Shown: positions 55,108 to 63,428 of the stretch, piece by piece
Numbering within the stretch: position 1 is the first letter of the stretch
Layout of the letters: every line of letters begins with the position of its first letter
Source of the DNA: Ensifer adhaerens
GTDB lineage: Bacteria; Pseudomonadota; Alphaproteobacteria; Rhizobiales; Rhizobiaceae
Direction: 5' to 3'
DNA: 64,000 nt
Assembly (NCBI RefSeq): GCF_013283195.1
Contig: NZ_JABEKT010000002.1
Location: forward strand, 1,375,862-1,439,861
Translations under genes and position numbers: made by a program
Notes under the pieces: generated by a model
Databases searched by the model: none
Told to the model about the DNA's origin: nothing
The model's input: only the letters and a program-made list of their open reading frames with translations

Positions 55108-56379
55108 CTAACGCATCGCAACGTTGGCTTCGATCTTGATCACGTCGCCCGGCTGAACCGGCGTGTTCTCATCGGCCGCAATCTCGACAGCCTTGCCTTC
55201 CTTCTCGCGGACGATCGAATAGCTGATCACAGCCTCCGACCCGTTGTCCTTGGTCTGCGCCGCCTCGGCCGATTGCAGCAGCGCCTCGGTCATGAGGTCG
55301 CGACTGGTGCCAAGCTTGATCGCCAAGGTGTCGAGTTCGGCCTCGGTGTTCTGCAGGTCCTGGGCAAGCTGGGCATCCCAATCGTTGCGCAGGTTTGTGT
55401 CGTCCTGGGTCGCCTTGCTGACATCCTGCTTTGCCTTCAAGGATGCGGTATCGATATCGAGGACGGCCCCCTGCAACTCGGCCACGCGCTGTTCTAGCGC
55501 GAGCTTGCGCGCAGCCAGCGCCAGTCCCTTTTCGGCAAGGCCTTCGATCTTGTCCCTGTCCTCGATCACCAGGTCCAATTGGCGGTTCTGGGTCTCGGAC
55601 TTTTTCGCCAGCGCCTCGATCTCGTTTTCGAGCAGGGATTTGAGATCGGCCAGCGATGCCAGCTGACGCTTCTGCCTCTTGTCGCGCGATACCATCAGTG
55701 CCGTCTCGCTTTCGAGCAGGCCGGCGACGTCGGCGGCGTCCCTTAATTCCTTCGGCAGTTCGATCTTGTCCTTGCCGGCGATCTCCGCCTGCAGGCGCGC
55801 GCGCCGGATCAGGAGCCGGTTGCGCTCGGAGACCTGCACGCTCGAATCTCCGCGGGCATTGATGTAGTCGCGGGCGAAACGCTGGCCGCTTTCCGAACGT
55901 CTCAAGCCGCCACCGAGACTGACGGCCTTCAACACCGTCAGGCTCGGCGCGTAGGGGTACTCACCGGGCTTCTGAACCTCGCCTGAGAGATAGACCGGGC
56001 GATACTGGGCGAGTTCGACCGAGGCCGATGGCCGGTCGCGCAGACCGAACAGCGTCTGCATCTTGACGCCGATCGCCTCGCTCATCTCGGCAGTCGTCTT
56101 GCCTGCTGCCGGCAAGTCGCCAATGAAGGGGATGGAGACCATGCCGGATGCACCGACGGTATAGTCACCGCTGACCACGGACCAGTCGCGCACCGCGCCT
56201 TCGGCTGTCTGCCATTCGGCAACGCGGATCTTCAGCTTGTCCATGACGCCGAGATGGTATTCGTCGGCATGTGCCGGCAGCGTGCCGAACACGGTTATGG
56301 CCGCAAGCATGGCGGCCTTGAGAGAATATGGCTTTCGCAGGGAGATCAGGGATCTCCCGTTGGCAATTTGATGTGTCAT
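55108..56379 (-). CDS. exoF: Polysaccharide export protein of the OPX family (ExoF)
   Basis: A 423-residue protein with a signal peptide (cleavage near residue 38, PAHADEYHLG), the poly-export motif (GDYTVGASGMVSIPFIGDL), an SLBB-like segment (VYLSGEVQKPGEYPY), and a long helical region from about 190 to 370 rich in charged residues, likely a coiled coil. ExoF is required with ExoY for transfer of galactose to the lipid carrier in S. meliloti, and related proteins act in export. It lies between exoQ and exoY on the same strand. Confidence 0.9.
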   Translation of the reverse strand: MTHQIANGRSLISLRKPYSLKAAMLAAITVFGTLPAHADEYHLGVMDKLKIRVAEWQTAEGAVRDWSVVSGDYTVGASGMVSIPFIGDLPAAGKTTAEMSEAIGVKMQTLFGLRDRPSASVELAQYRPVYLSGEVQKPGEYPYAPSLTVLKAVSLGGGLRRSESGQRFARDYINARGDSSVQVSERNRLLIRRARLQAEIAGKDKIELPKELRDAADVAGLLESETALMVSRDKRQKRQLASLADLKSLLENEIEALAKKSETQNRQLDLVIEDRDKIEGLAEKGLALAARKLALEQRVAELQGAVLDIDTASLKAKQDVSKATQDDTNLRNDWDAQLAQDLQNTEAELDTLAIKLGTSRDLMTEALLQSAEAAQTKDNGSEAVISYSIVREKEGKAVEIAADENTPVQPGDVIKIEANVAMR

Positions 56380-56455
56380 TGCGGTTTCCCGGTTGCTGGT
56401 CGCGCGCTCCGGCGTCCAACGACCGAGGTCGTCAGGCTCCGTGGCGCAGCGTTGG

Positions 56456-57136
56456 TCAGTAGCTGCCGCGAGAAAAGCAGACTGCGGGGATCGTCTTGAA
56501 GACGATGGAGACGTCGCGGATCAGCGACCAGTTCTGCACATAGTGCGTGTCGAAGGCGACGCGTGTTGCATAGGAAACGTCATTCCTGCCGCTGATCTGC
56601 CAGAGGCCGGTCAGGCCCGGCCGAGACTGAAGATAGAAGACGGCTGCGGCGTCGTAGAGTTCGAGTTCGTCTTCCACGACAGGTCGCGGGCCGACGATGC
56701 TCATTTCACCGCGGATGATGTTGATCAACTGCGGCAGTTCATCGAGGCTGAGCTTGCGCAGCACGCTGCCGACGACGGTCACCCGTGGATCGTCCTGTAG
56801 TTTGCGTGTCGCTCGCCATTCCTCGTAGGCTGCCGGATTGTTGCGAAGATGATCCTGCAAAAGCCGATCGCCGTCTGCCCGCATCGTGCGGAACTTCAGG
56901 CAGCGGAATGAGCGGCCGTTGTGGCCGATACGGCGGTGGCCGTAGAAAACGGATCCGCCATCCGAAAACTTGACGAGCGTCATCAAGAGCAGGAAGAGCG
57001 GACTGAGAAAGACAAGAGCGAGTGAAGCGGTGAAGACGTCGAAGCCGCGCTTCGAAATTCCTCCCACCGGACGATATGCTCCTGACTCTGCGGTACTGAA
57101 AAACGGCGAATTGGCCGATCGAGTCGCAGACTTCAT
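56456..57136 (-). CDS. exoY: Undecaprenyl-phosphate galactose-1-phosphate transferase (ExoY)
   Basis: A 226-residue initiating glycosyltransferase that moves galactose-1-phosphate from UDP-galactose to the lipid carrier, the first step of succinoglycan assembly. One N-terminal helix (about 35-52) is followed by the catalytic domain with KFRTM, LRKLSLDELPQL, the family signature GEMSIVGPRP, and SRPGLTGLWQ. Length equals S. meliloti ExoY as I recall it. ATG 57136, with GGAG eight bases upstream, gives that length; the frame extends to 57196. It is the known target of ExoX, encoded divergently. Confidence 0.93.
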   Translation of the reverse strand: MKSATRSANSPFFSTAESGAYRPVGGISKRGFDVFTASLALVFLSPLFLLLMTLVKFSDGGSVFYGHRRIGHNGRSFRCLKFRTMRADGDRLLQDHLRNNPAAYEEWRATRKLQDDPRVTVVGSVLRKLSLDELPQLINIIRGEMSIVGPRPVVEDELELYDAAAVFYLQSRPGLTGLWQISGRNDVSYATRVAFDTHYVQNWSLIRDVSIVFKTIPAVCFSRGSY

Positions 57137-57917
57137 AGAGAAGACTCCATTTACGTTGGCGATTGGTCGGTCCCCTTGGGGCGCACTCGTATCCAAGAAT
57201 GAGTGTATGGTTAGGATTTGCTTTTTAAAGGCGAAAAGATGACCGGCGGCGTGCGCACCTCCCGCAGACGTATATCATCAATCGCGAATATGTAATATTT
57301 CCTCGTGAACGAAGATCATCTATTCATGGATGAGCAAGTGTATTCCTGAAGATGCCGATGTAATTTCCGGATGTATCGACATTACTCATGAAATAATCGA
57401 CCGTACCTTGGTATCAGGATGTTTGCTTTCATCTTGTATCGGAAATTTTGCCCTCTCGGTAAATTGAAATCCGTCAATTTGGGCGACGCATCTTGCGATG
57501 CAGCAATATTTTGCACTGCACGCACATAGCCGTCACCAACGCGAAGCTTGTAACAAAAGTTGATAGTGAAAGCGGATCGAAGGCCAACCTCGAGACGAAC
57601 GAAACAAGGCGAAACCCACAGTGGGTGGAAACGGGAGGTTCGGCCCGGTCGTTGCCAACCTCAATTCGGCCGGTGAAAATCGATTCCCTCTGCCTCTCCC
57701 GAAAGCCATATCAAAAGCCAAATCAACGGAATTTGATTGGCACCGGCCTGTTCTAAAGGCGACATAAACATTTTCGGGGCTATAGCGGCTTATATTGCAT
57801 CTGCGGCTATTGTCGGTTGAACCGGGGCGTAACCGCCAATATATTGAAACTCTGTGGTGGGAAGGGCTTTGGCTCCGATGGAGACACCAACAACAGATCC
57901 GAAAGCTAGGTAGCGCG
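57137..57917. other. Long exoY-exoX intergenic control region
   Basis: A 781-base, relatively AT-rich gap between divergent exoY and exoX. It has no convincing coding sequence. It contains AAATTGA (57461-57467) and TCAATTT (57474-57480), a perfect dyad with a six-base spacer, and GCATC-TTGC-GATGC (57488-57501). In S. meliloti the corresponding gap carries promoters and regulator sites such as those for MucR; I cannot place those sites here. Confidence 0.6.
57461..57501. promoter_or_regulatory. Paired inverted repeats in the exoY-exoX gap
   Basis: Two dyads lie eight bases apart: AAATTGA-N6-TCAATTT and GCATC-N4-GATGC. They sit near the centre of the divergent region, a fitting place for a regulator of both genes. 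Confidence 0.4.
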
Positions 57918-58202
57918 ATGTTCGCACCCCGCGTCTTTGCCAGCATGATTGGCGCCTTGACGGTCTTTGCCATCGTCACCTACCTGCTGAACGGCTCACT
58001 GACCTCGACCCTGATCCAGACCCTGATCTGCGCCGTGCTGATGCAGGTCGGCTATTTCCTGGCTGTCGTCTTCCTCGTTTGGAAGAAGGCGCGCGAACGC
58101 GACCGGCAGGCAGCCGAGAACGCACGCACAGCGACGGAAGAAAAACAGACCGGCAAGGTTTCGACTGGGCGGTTGAACAGGCCCGGCCACTTCAATCCCT
58201 GA
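57918..58202 (+). CDS. exoX: Exopolysaccharide synthesis repressor (ExoX)
   Basis: A 94-residue membrane protein with two transmembrane helices (about 7-26 and 33-55, MFAPRVFASMIGALTVFAIV and LICAVLMQVGYFLAVVFLVW) and a charged cytoplasmic tail. Size, topology and its position divergent to exoY identify ExoX, a small inhibitor thought to act post-translationally on ExoY; the exoX/exoY ratio sets succinoglycan output. ATG 57918 was chosen because the upstream frame is unrelated in composition; a short AGG lies before it. Confidence 0.85.
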   Translation: MFAPRVFASMIGALTVFAIVTYLLNGSLTSTLIQTLICAVLMQVGYFLAVVFLVWKKARERDRQAAENARTATEEKQTGKVSTGRLNRPGHFNP

Positions 58203-58356
58203 CGCGCAAAAGGCGGCCTTCCTTTGCCGCCAATGATGCCATCGACAAAAAAGTCAACGTTTTGACGCGGTTACGACATGATCGCGTTGCATCTTGCGGC
58301 GCGCCGGCAAAGCAACACCGATGCCGGCCATGCCCGACGTAACGCTGGAGGCCAGA

Positions 58357-59370
58357 ATGACCGCAGCTGCAACGATGGACGTCTGTGTCATCATCGCCGC
58401 AAAAAACGCCGCCGAAACGATTGCAAGGGCCGTCGCTTCGGCGCTTGCCGAGCCCGAAACCGCCGAGGTAATCGTGATCGACGATGGTTCGACGGACACG
58501 ACCGCATCGTCTGCCTTGTCGGCTGCCGATGACACAGGACGTCTGAACGTCGTTCGCTTCGAGAACAATCGCGGCCCGGCTGCTGCACGAAACCACGCGG
58601 TCGCAATCAGCCGCTCGCCGATCCTTGCCATCCTCGATGCCGACGATTTCTTTCTGCCCGGCAGGCTCACCCGACTTCTCGCTGTGTCTGATTGGGATTT
58701 CGTTGCCGACAACATCGCCTTCATGGACGAGACGGCCGCCGCCAGCGCCGCGGCCGACGTCGGCCGGTTCCAGCCGGAACCACGCCTTCTCGACCTCAAC
58801 GGCTTCGTCGAGGGCAACATCTCGCACCGCGGCGTGAGGCGTGGCGAGATCGGCTTTCTGAAACCGCTGATGCGGCGTGATTTTCTATCGACGCATCAGC
58901 TCGCCTACAACGAGGCTCTTCGTCTCGGCGAAGACTACGACCTCTACCTGCGAGCGCTTGCCAAAGGCGCGCGTTACAAGATCATCCACAGCTGTGGCTA
59001 CGCGGCGATCGTGCGTGGCAATTCGCTCAGCGGCAGCCATCGCACCGAGGATCTGAAGAGGCTTTACGAGGCCGACCGGGGCATTCTCGCCGACAACCGA
59101 TTGAGCGCCGAGGCGGCCGCCGTCATTCGCCGGCACGAACGCCATATTCGCGGGCGCTACGAGCACCGGCGTTTCCTCGATCTGAAACGCGAAGGCGGCC
59201 CGATCGCCGCCATCACCTATCTGCTCGGCAAGCCGGGGGCAATTCCTGCGGTTGCCGGTGGCATCTTTGCCGACAAGGCCGAACGCATACGACCGACCGA
59301 GGCGCTTGCCGAACGCGGCAACTCGAACCGGTTGCGCTATCTGTTGCCGGCCTCGGCCGAATTGAGTTGA
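58357..59370 (+). CDS. exoU: Succinoglycan glucosyltransferase (ExoU)
   Basis: A 337-residue family 2 glycosyltransferase. The GT-A fold is seen in VCVIIAAKNAAETIARAV, IVIDDGSTDTT, and the DxD-type ILDADDFF; the acidic base region is LGEDYDLYLRA (about 210). ExoU adds the sixth sugar, a beta-1,6-linked glucose, to the lipid-linked unit on the cytoplasmic face. ATG 58357 has GGAGG six bases upstream, which decides it against the open frame to 58294. It follows exoX in the conserved order and ends before a perfect terminator. Confidence 0.9.
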   Translation: MTAAATMDVCVIIAAKNAAETIARAVASALAEPETAEVIVIDDGSTDTTASSALSAADDTGRLNVVRFENNRGPAAARNHAVAISRSPILAILDADDFFLPGRLTRLLAVSDWDFVADNIAFMDETAAASAAADVGRFQPEPRLLDLNGFVEGNISHRGVRRGEIGFLKPLMRRDFLSTHQLAYNEALRLGEDYDLYLRALAKGARYKIIHSCGYAAIVRGNSLSGSHRTEDLKRLYEADRGILADNRLSAEAAAVIRRHERHIRGRYEHRRFLDLKREGGPIAAITYLLGKPGAIPAVAGGIFADKAERIRPTEALAERGNSNRLRYLLPASAELS

Positions 59371-59375
59371 TCGCC

Positions 59376-59406
59376 TTCAACGGCGCCCGTCGCGGGCGCC
59401 GTTGAA
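59376..59406. terminator. Bidirectional terminator between exoU and exoV
   Basis: TTCAACGGCGCCCG (59376-59389) pairs exactly with CGGGCGCCGTTGAA (59393-59406) around a three-base loop. It lies between the convergent stops of exoU and exoV, and a TTTC tract follows on the plus strand. Confidence 0.85.
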
Positions 59407-59415
59407 TTTCTCCTT

Positions 59416-60366
59416 CTAGAGATAATCGCGACGAACGGTTTCGAGAACGTCGCGGAAGCGCGCCTTGCGCTCGGCAAGGACGCGGTCTTCGCTCAGTTGC
59501 GGCTCGGCCCTGCTCGCCTGCCACAGGGCCAACGTCGAGGGAGCAGCCAGAAACTGCTTGGCGGCTCCACGCAGGAAGGTCTGCCTCGGCGGCGTCGTGC
59601 CGACGACGAGGTCGCCGTCGATCTGGCGCCGGTTCGGGTCTTCACCGTCGGTTTCAGCGATATCGAATCCCATGCCCCAAAACCTCGTGCCCTTGATCAT
59701 CGCTTCAGCGCGGCTTGAAACCGGGACATGGCGCGGGCGATAGGTGACGCCGACCGTCTGCGCCCAGTCGTTCCACTTGAAGCTGTTGATGCTGTCGGAT
59801 GTCGAAACCGCCACCCACGGAACCCGAAAGGCATCCGCAAGGATTGCACCGTGCATCGATTCCGCCACGATCAGCTCGGATTGGGCGATCTCCCGGATGA
59901 CGGCTCCTGCCTCGCCGCGCGGGTCGATATAGTGCAGGCCAACCGTACCGCAGGTCGTCGGCCACATGCCGGCGATCGCGCTTTCCCAATGGGGAACGAA
60001 ACTGCGCTTGTGGATCTTCGGCAGGTTCCGGAATTCCGGCATCTCGGCAACCATCACGGCCGGATCGATGATGCCAAGTTCGGGCGAAACTCCGACCTTC
60101 TCGGCGGTTAGCGGCCCGCGTACACAGCGGACGTCCCACTCCGCCTTGTCGCGCATATCCGGAAGCGTGCCATAGCCGAAGCCACTGCCGAGCACGAGTT
60201 TTCGCATACCGTCGGGCAGTAACGCTCGGTTGAGCACCGTACCGACGCCGACGAGCACGATGTCGTCATGGCTGTCGCGGAAACCAGGCAAGAGGAAATC
60301 CCAGAGCCAAAGATTGAGGTCGTCTCCGAAATTGCCGTGATGTGATTCCCAGTAATAGGGCTTCAT
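59416..60366 (-). CDS. exoV: Succinoglycan pyruvyltransferase (ExoV)
   Basis: A 316-residue polysaccharide pyruvyltransferase that transfers a ketal-linked pyruvate from phosphoenolpyruvate to the terminal glucose. Family features are the start YYWESHHGNFGDDLN, GVGTVLN, VRGPLTAEKVG and the late ESMHGAILADAFRVPW. ATG 60366 is preceded by AAGGACC; the frame is open to 60585. It lies between exoW and exoU, on the opposite strand to exoU, as in S. meliloti. Confidence 0.92.
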   Translation of the reverse strand: MKPYYWESHHGNFGDDLNLWLWDFLLPGFRDSHDDIVLVGVGTVLNRALLPDGMRKLVLGSGFGYGTLPDMRDKAEWDVRCVRGPLTAEKVGVSPELGIIDPAVMVAEMPEFRNLPKIHKRSFVPHWESAIAGMWPTTCGTVGLHYIDPRGEAGAVIREIAQSELIVAESMHGAILADAFRVPWVAVSTSDSINSFKWNDWAQTVGVTYRPRHVPVSSRAEAMIKGTRFWGMGFDIAETDGEDPNRRQIDGDLVVGTTPPRQTFLRGAAKQFLAAPSTLALWQASRAEPQLSEDRVLAERKARFRDVLETVRRDYL

Positions 60367-60449
60367 GAGCGGTCCTTCTCTCAAATGAAAATGTGTCCGG
60401 CGCCGCAAGCGGCGTCTCTGTTCCCTCCTGAGGGATGCTGTCTTCGTGA

Positions 60450-61415
60450 TCAGCGTTGCGGTGATAGTTTGCCGACGGCCAATTGGAGGGCGCTTTGCAG
60501 CAATTTCGGATCGCGCCACACCCAGCGCGCCAGGAGCCTGAACTGCGGCGATTGCTTGCGGCGCAGCCGCCGCGCCTGGCTCCACAGCGCCTGTCGGCGG
60601 GCCGTGTGCTGGTAGGAGCGGATCGAAGCGATTTCCTGTGGGCGGCGCGAAAACCGGCCCTCGAGCGTTTCAAGCGCCACGAAGGTGTTGAACTGCTGCT
60701 GCAAGAATTCCGGCGAATCGTTGTCGATCGAATGGAAGATGTTGATGCCTTCGCCGCGCTCGGCACCGGCCGCATCGCAAAGCACAACGCGCCTGGCCGC
60801 AAGCACGCAGTCGCAGAAGAACAGCACATCTTCGGCGGCCAGCCGCAAGGCTGCATCGAAGCGGATATTTTCGAACAGCGCGCGCCCGATCACCATGCAG
60901 GACAGATGCAGGAAGCTCCAGTTTCTCAGCATCACCTGTGAAAGATCGGGAATTTCCACCACCAGCGGGCTCTGCTGCAGGCGAATGCAGGTGTCGCTCT
61001 TCAGGAGATCGGCAACGCCGAAATGATAGTAGAATGCATCGCCGCCCGAGATCGATGCCCAGTAGCAATCGGCATCGTAGCGCGTCAGGCTTTGATAGGC
61101 ATTCTTCAGGTGATCCGGCGTCCAGATGTCGTCGGAATCGAGGAACGCCACGTATTCCGCATCGTGAGGAACATGGTCGAGCCCGGTGTTGCGTGCACCG
61201 CCCGGCCCCTGGTTGGGCTGGCGTATAATGGTGATGCGTGCGCGCAGGTCTTCACCAAGCGGAGCCAGTTCCTCATCGACGGAATAGGGCGACTGATCGT
61301 CGACAACCAAGACGTGAAAGTCCTGGAATGTCTGGGCGAACACGGACTTGAGCGCCCGCCGAAGAATGCCCGGCTCCTTCTGGTAGTAAGGGATAATAAT
61401 CGTAAGCTTTGCCAT
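60450..61415 (-). CDS. exoW: Succinoglycan glucosyltransferase (ExoW)
   Basis: A 321-residue family 2 glycosyltransferase with TIIIPYYQKEPGILRRAL, VLVVDDQSPYSV, and the metal-binding YVAFLDSDDIWTPD motif (about residue 95). ExoW adds the late beta-1,3-linked glucose to the octasaccharide. It is divergent from exoT across 115 bases and upstream of exoV on the same strand, so exoW and exoV are probably co-transcribed. Confidence 0.9.
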   Translation of the reverse strand: MAKLTIIIPYYQKEPGILRRALKSVFAQTFQDFHVLVVDDQSPYSVDEELAPLGEDLRARITIIRQPNQGPGGARNTGLDHVPHDAEYVAFLDSDDIWTPDHLKNAYQSLTRYDADCYWASISGGDAFYYHFGVADLLKSDTCIRLQQSPLVVEIPDLSQVMLRNWSFLHLSCMVIGRALFENIRFDAALRLAAEDVLFFCDCVLAARRVVLCDAAGAERGEGINIFHSIDNDSPEFLQQQFNTFVALETLEGRFSRRPQEIASIRSYQHTARRQALWSQARRLRRKQSPQFRLLARWVWRDPKLLQSALQLAVGKLSPQR

Positions 61416-61530
61416 CTTTTCGCCCCTGCGGTTTCTCTACAAAGAGTCTTGCGTGGTCACCTCCCACCGGGTCGCGGCCGTATGTCTATCGCCTGTCCTT
61501 TGCCTCTTATTCTTTCAAAGGACTCACGGG

Positions 61531-63024
61531 ATGTTCGCCATGCCCTCCACCGTCAATGCCAAATCCGTCACCCGTAACGTCGGCTGGAGCGTGCTCTCAA
61601 AGACAGGCACATTCGGGCTGAAATTTGTCACCGTGCCTATTCTGGCGCGCATCCTGACGCCTGAAGAGTTCGGAACGGTCGCGGTCGCGCTCACTGTCGT
61701 GCAGTTTCTGGCGATGATCGGCGGTGCCGGTCTCGCCTCCGCGCTGATCATTCAACGCGAGGAGGAAATGGAACTTGTCCACTCGGCCTTCTGGGCGAAT
61801 CTGGCGATTTCCGTGGCCATGGCGCTTGGCCTTTTCGTCTTTGCCGCCCCACTCGCAACGCTGCTCGGCGCGCCTGACGCCACCTACCTTCTGCAGATCA
61901 TGAGCCTGCTTATCCCGCTTCAGCTTGGCGGGGATGTCGCCTATGCGCTTCTCGCCCGGCGCATGAATTTCAGCAAGGATGCGGCCTGGAGCATGATTTC
62001 GGAAACGGTTGGCGCACTCGTCGCCGTTATCATGGCGCTTGCGGGCTTCGGTATCTGGTCGCTCTTGGGACAGCTCTTTGTATCGGCATTGATCCGCCTT
62101 GCGGGGCTCTATGCCGTTTCCGGCTACATTCCGAAGCTGGTCTTTTCGTTCCGGCGCGTATGGACACTAAGCCGATTCAGCCTCGGCATGATGGGCTCGG
62201 AAATCGCCAACTTCATTACCTTCCAGTCGCCGATGGTGGTGATTTCCCGCTATCTCGGTCTTTCCGATGCGGGCGCCTATTCCGCCGCCAACCGCTTTTC
62301 CAGCATTCCCAACCAGATCGTGCTTTCAGCCGTCATGGGTGTGCTTTTCCCAGCCTTCAGCCACATGGGCGAGGATCGCCAGCGCCGCTCCCAGGCGCTC
62401 ATGCTGAGCACGCAGGTGACCACGGTGCTGCTTGCACCGATGATGTTCGGGCTGTGGGCACTCGCCGAGCCAGCGATGCTCGTGCTCTTCGGCAGCCAAT
62501 GGGCGGCGGCATGGCCGGTTCTCGGCCTTCTGGCCCTGTCCAAGGGCGTCCTCACGCCGTGCAGCACTTACGTGCCATACCTCAAGGGCATCGGCCAGGG
62601 GGCGGTTCTGTTCTGGTGGGCCGTGATCCGGGCTCTCGTCACCACCGGCGCAGTCGCCTATGGCGCCATCAACGGCTCGCTGATCGAGGCGATGATCGCC
62701 CTTTGCATCGTCAACGTCCTGACGCTCGTCGGGTATTCGTGGGTGGTCTTCCGGGCTGACGGCATGCCGTTCTTCAGAGGTTTCTTCGTCTCGACCAGAC
62801 CAATGTTTGCAGCCTTTGCCATGGCGCTTACGGTGCGCCTCCTCCTTGAGCGCTTCGGTTCGCACGTTCCCAATGCCATCATGCAGGTGCTCGTCGGCGC
62901 CGCCATCGGCGGTGGCATCTACGTCATTCTGATGGCTCTGACGGAGCGCAAACTGCTGGTGAAGCTTCAGCAAATGATCCGTCAGCGCGGCGCAGCGGCA
63001 CCGGCTCCAGAACCTGCGGAATGA
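61531..63024 (+). CDS. exoT: Succinoglycan flippase-type transporter (ExoT)
   Basis: A 497-residue, highly hydrophobic protein of the Wzx/MATE-like polysaccharide flippase family with about twelve to fourteen helices. The N-terminal GWSVLSKTGTFGLKFVTVPILAR and the EEFGTVAVALTVVQFLAMIGG pattern fit the family. ExoT is needed for the low-molecular-weight succinoglycan pathway in S. meliloti and probably moves lipid-linked units across the membrane. ATG 61531 follows AAAGGA; the second ATG at 61540 is also possible. It is divergent from exoW. Confidence 0.9.
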   Translation: MFAMPSTVNAKSVTRNVGWSVLSKTGTFGLKFVTVPILARILTPEEFGTVAVALTVVQFLAMIGGAGLASALIIQREEEMELVHSAFWANLAISVAMALGLFVFAAPLATLLGAPDATYLLQIMSLLIPLQLGGDVAYALLARRMNFSKDAAWSMISETVGALVAVIMALAGFGIWSLLGQLFVSALIRLAGLYAVSGYIPKLVFSFRRVWTLSRFSLGMMGSEIANFITFQSPMVVISRYLGLSDAGAYSAANRFSSIPNQIVLSAVMGVLFPAFSHMGEDRQRRSQALMLSTQVTTVLLAPMMFGLWALAEPAMLVLFGSQWAAAWPVLGLLALSKGVLTPCSTYVPYLKGIGQGAVLFWWAVIRALVTTGAVAYGAINGSLIEAMIALCIVNVLTLVGYSWVVFRADGMPFFRGFFVSTRPMFAAFAMALTVRLLLERFGSHVPNAIMQVLVGAAIGGGIYVILMALTERKLLVKLQQMIRQRGAAAPAPEPAE

Positions 63025-63428
63025 TATGGGTTAGCGAACTGCGATGTGCCTCACACTCGCCGCAATTCTCACTGCGGGAGGCAAAAAACCTTGAATTGAC
63101 AATGATCAACGAAAAAAAGTCTGCCATTTTTGCTGGCAATTATCCGACGTAAATTCAACCCAAGGATACGCTTCATTAGAATATGAGCATGTTGCGCAAC
63201 ATGCGACAAGCGGTGCGCTTTTGACGATTGCAGCGGTCAATTCGCCTTCAATTTGCGGTGAATTCGAAATGCGGCGAATGCTGCACCGCAACAAATCATG
63301 ACCGATTCTTTTGCTGCAGCGCCATATTTTCAGCCGCGCCCCTGCCCTAGCTTAAGTGATGCGGGCTCTAGTCTGCTCTGTTGAAACGGCGCCGAAAATG
63401 GCGCTGGCAGATAGGAGTGACGGATATC
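63025..63428. other. exoT-exoH intergenic region (no exoI found)
   Basis: A 404-base gap with no convincing gene. In the S. meliloti cluster, as I recall it, exoI lies here; no nuclease-like frame is visible. The gap is more AT-rich than its neighbours and contains the perfect palindrome at 63187-63204 and the ribosome site of exoH (AGGAG, 63413-63417). Confidence 0.6.
63187..63204. promoter_or_regulatory. 18-bp perfect palindrome upstream of exoH
   Basis: GCATGTTGCGCAACATGC is identical on both strands over 18 bases and lies about 230 bases before exoH. Perfect dyads of this length are typical of operators for dimeric regulators. No further copy was noticed in the window. Confidence 0.5.

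Noticed and set aside
57493-57756. 87-codon frame inside the exoY-exoX gap
   Set aside because: It has no ribosome site, no recognisable family and a biased composition; the region is better explained as regulatory.
63106-63294. 62-codon minus-strand frame in the exoT-exoH gap as an exoI remnant
   Set aside because: It is on the wrong strand and shows no nuclease-like motif.
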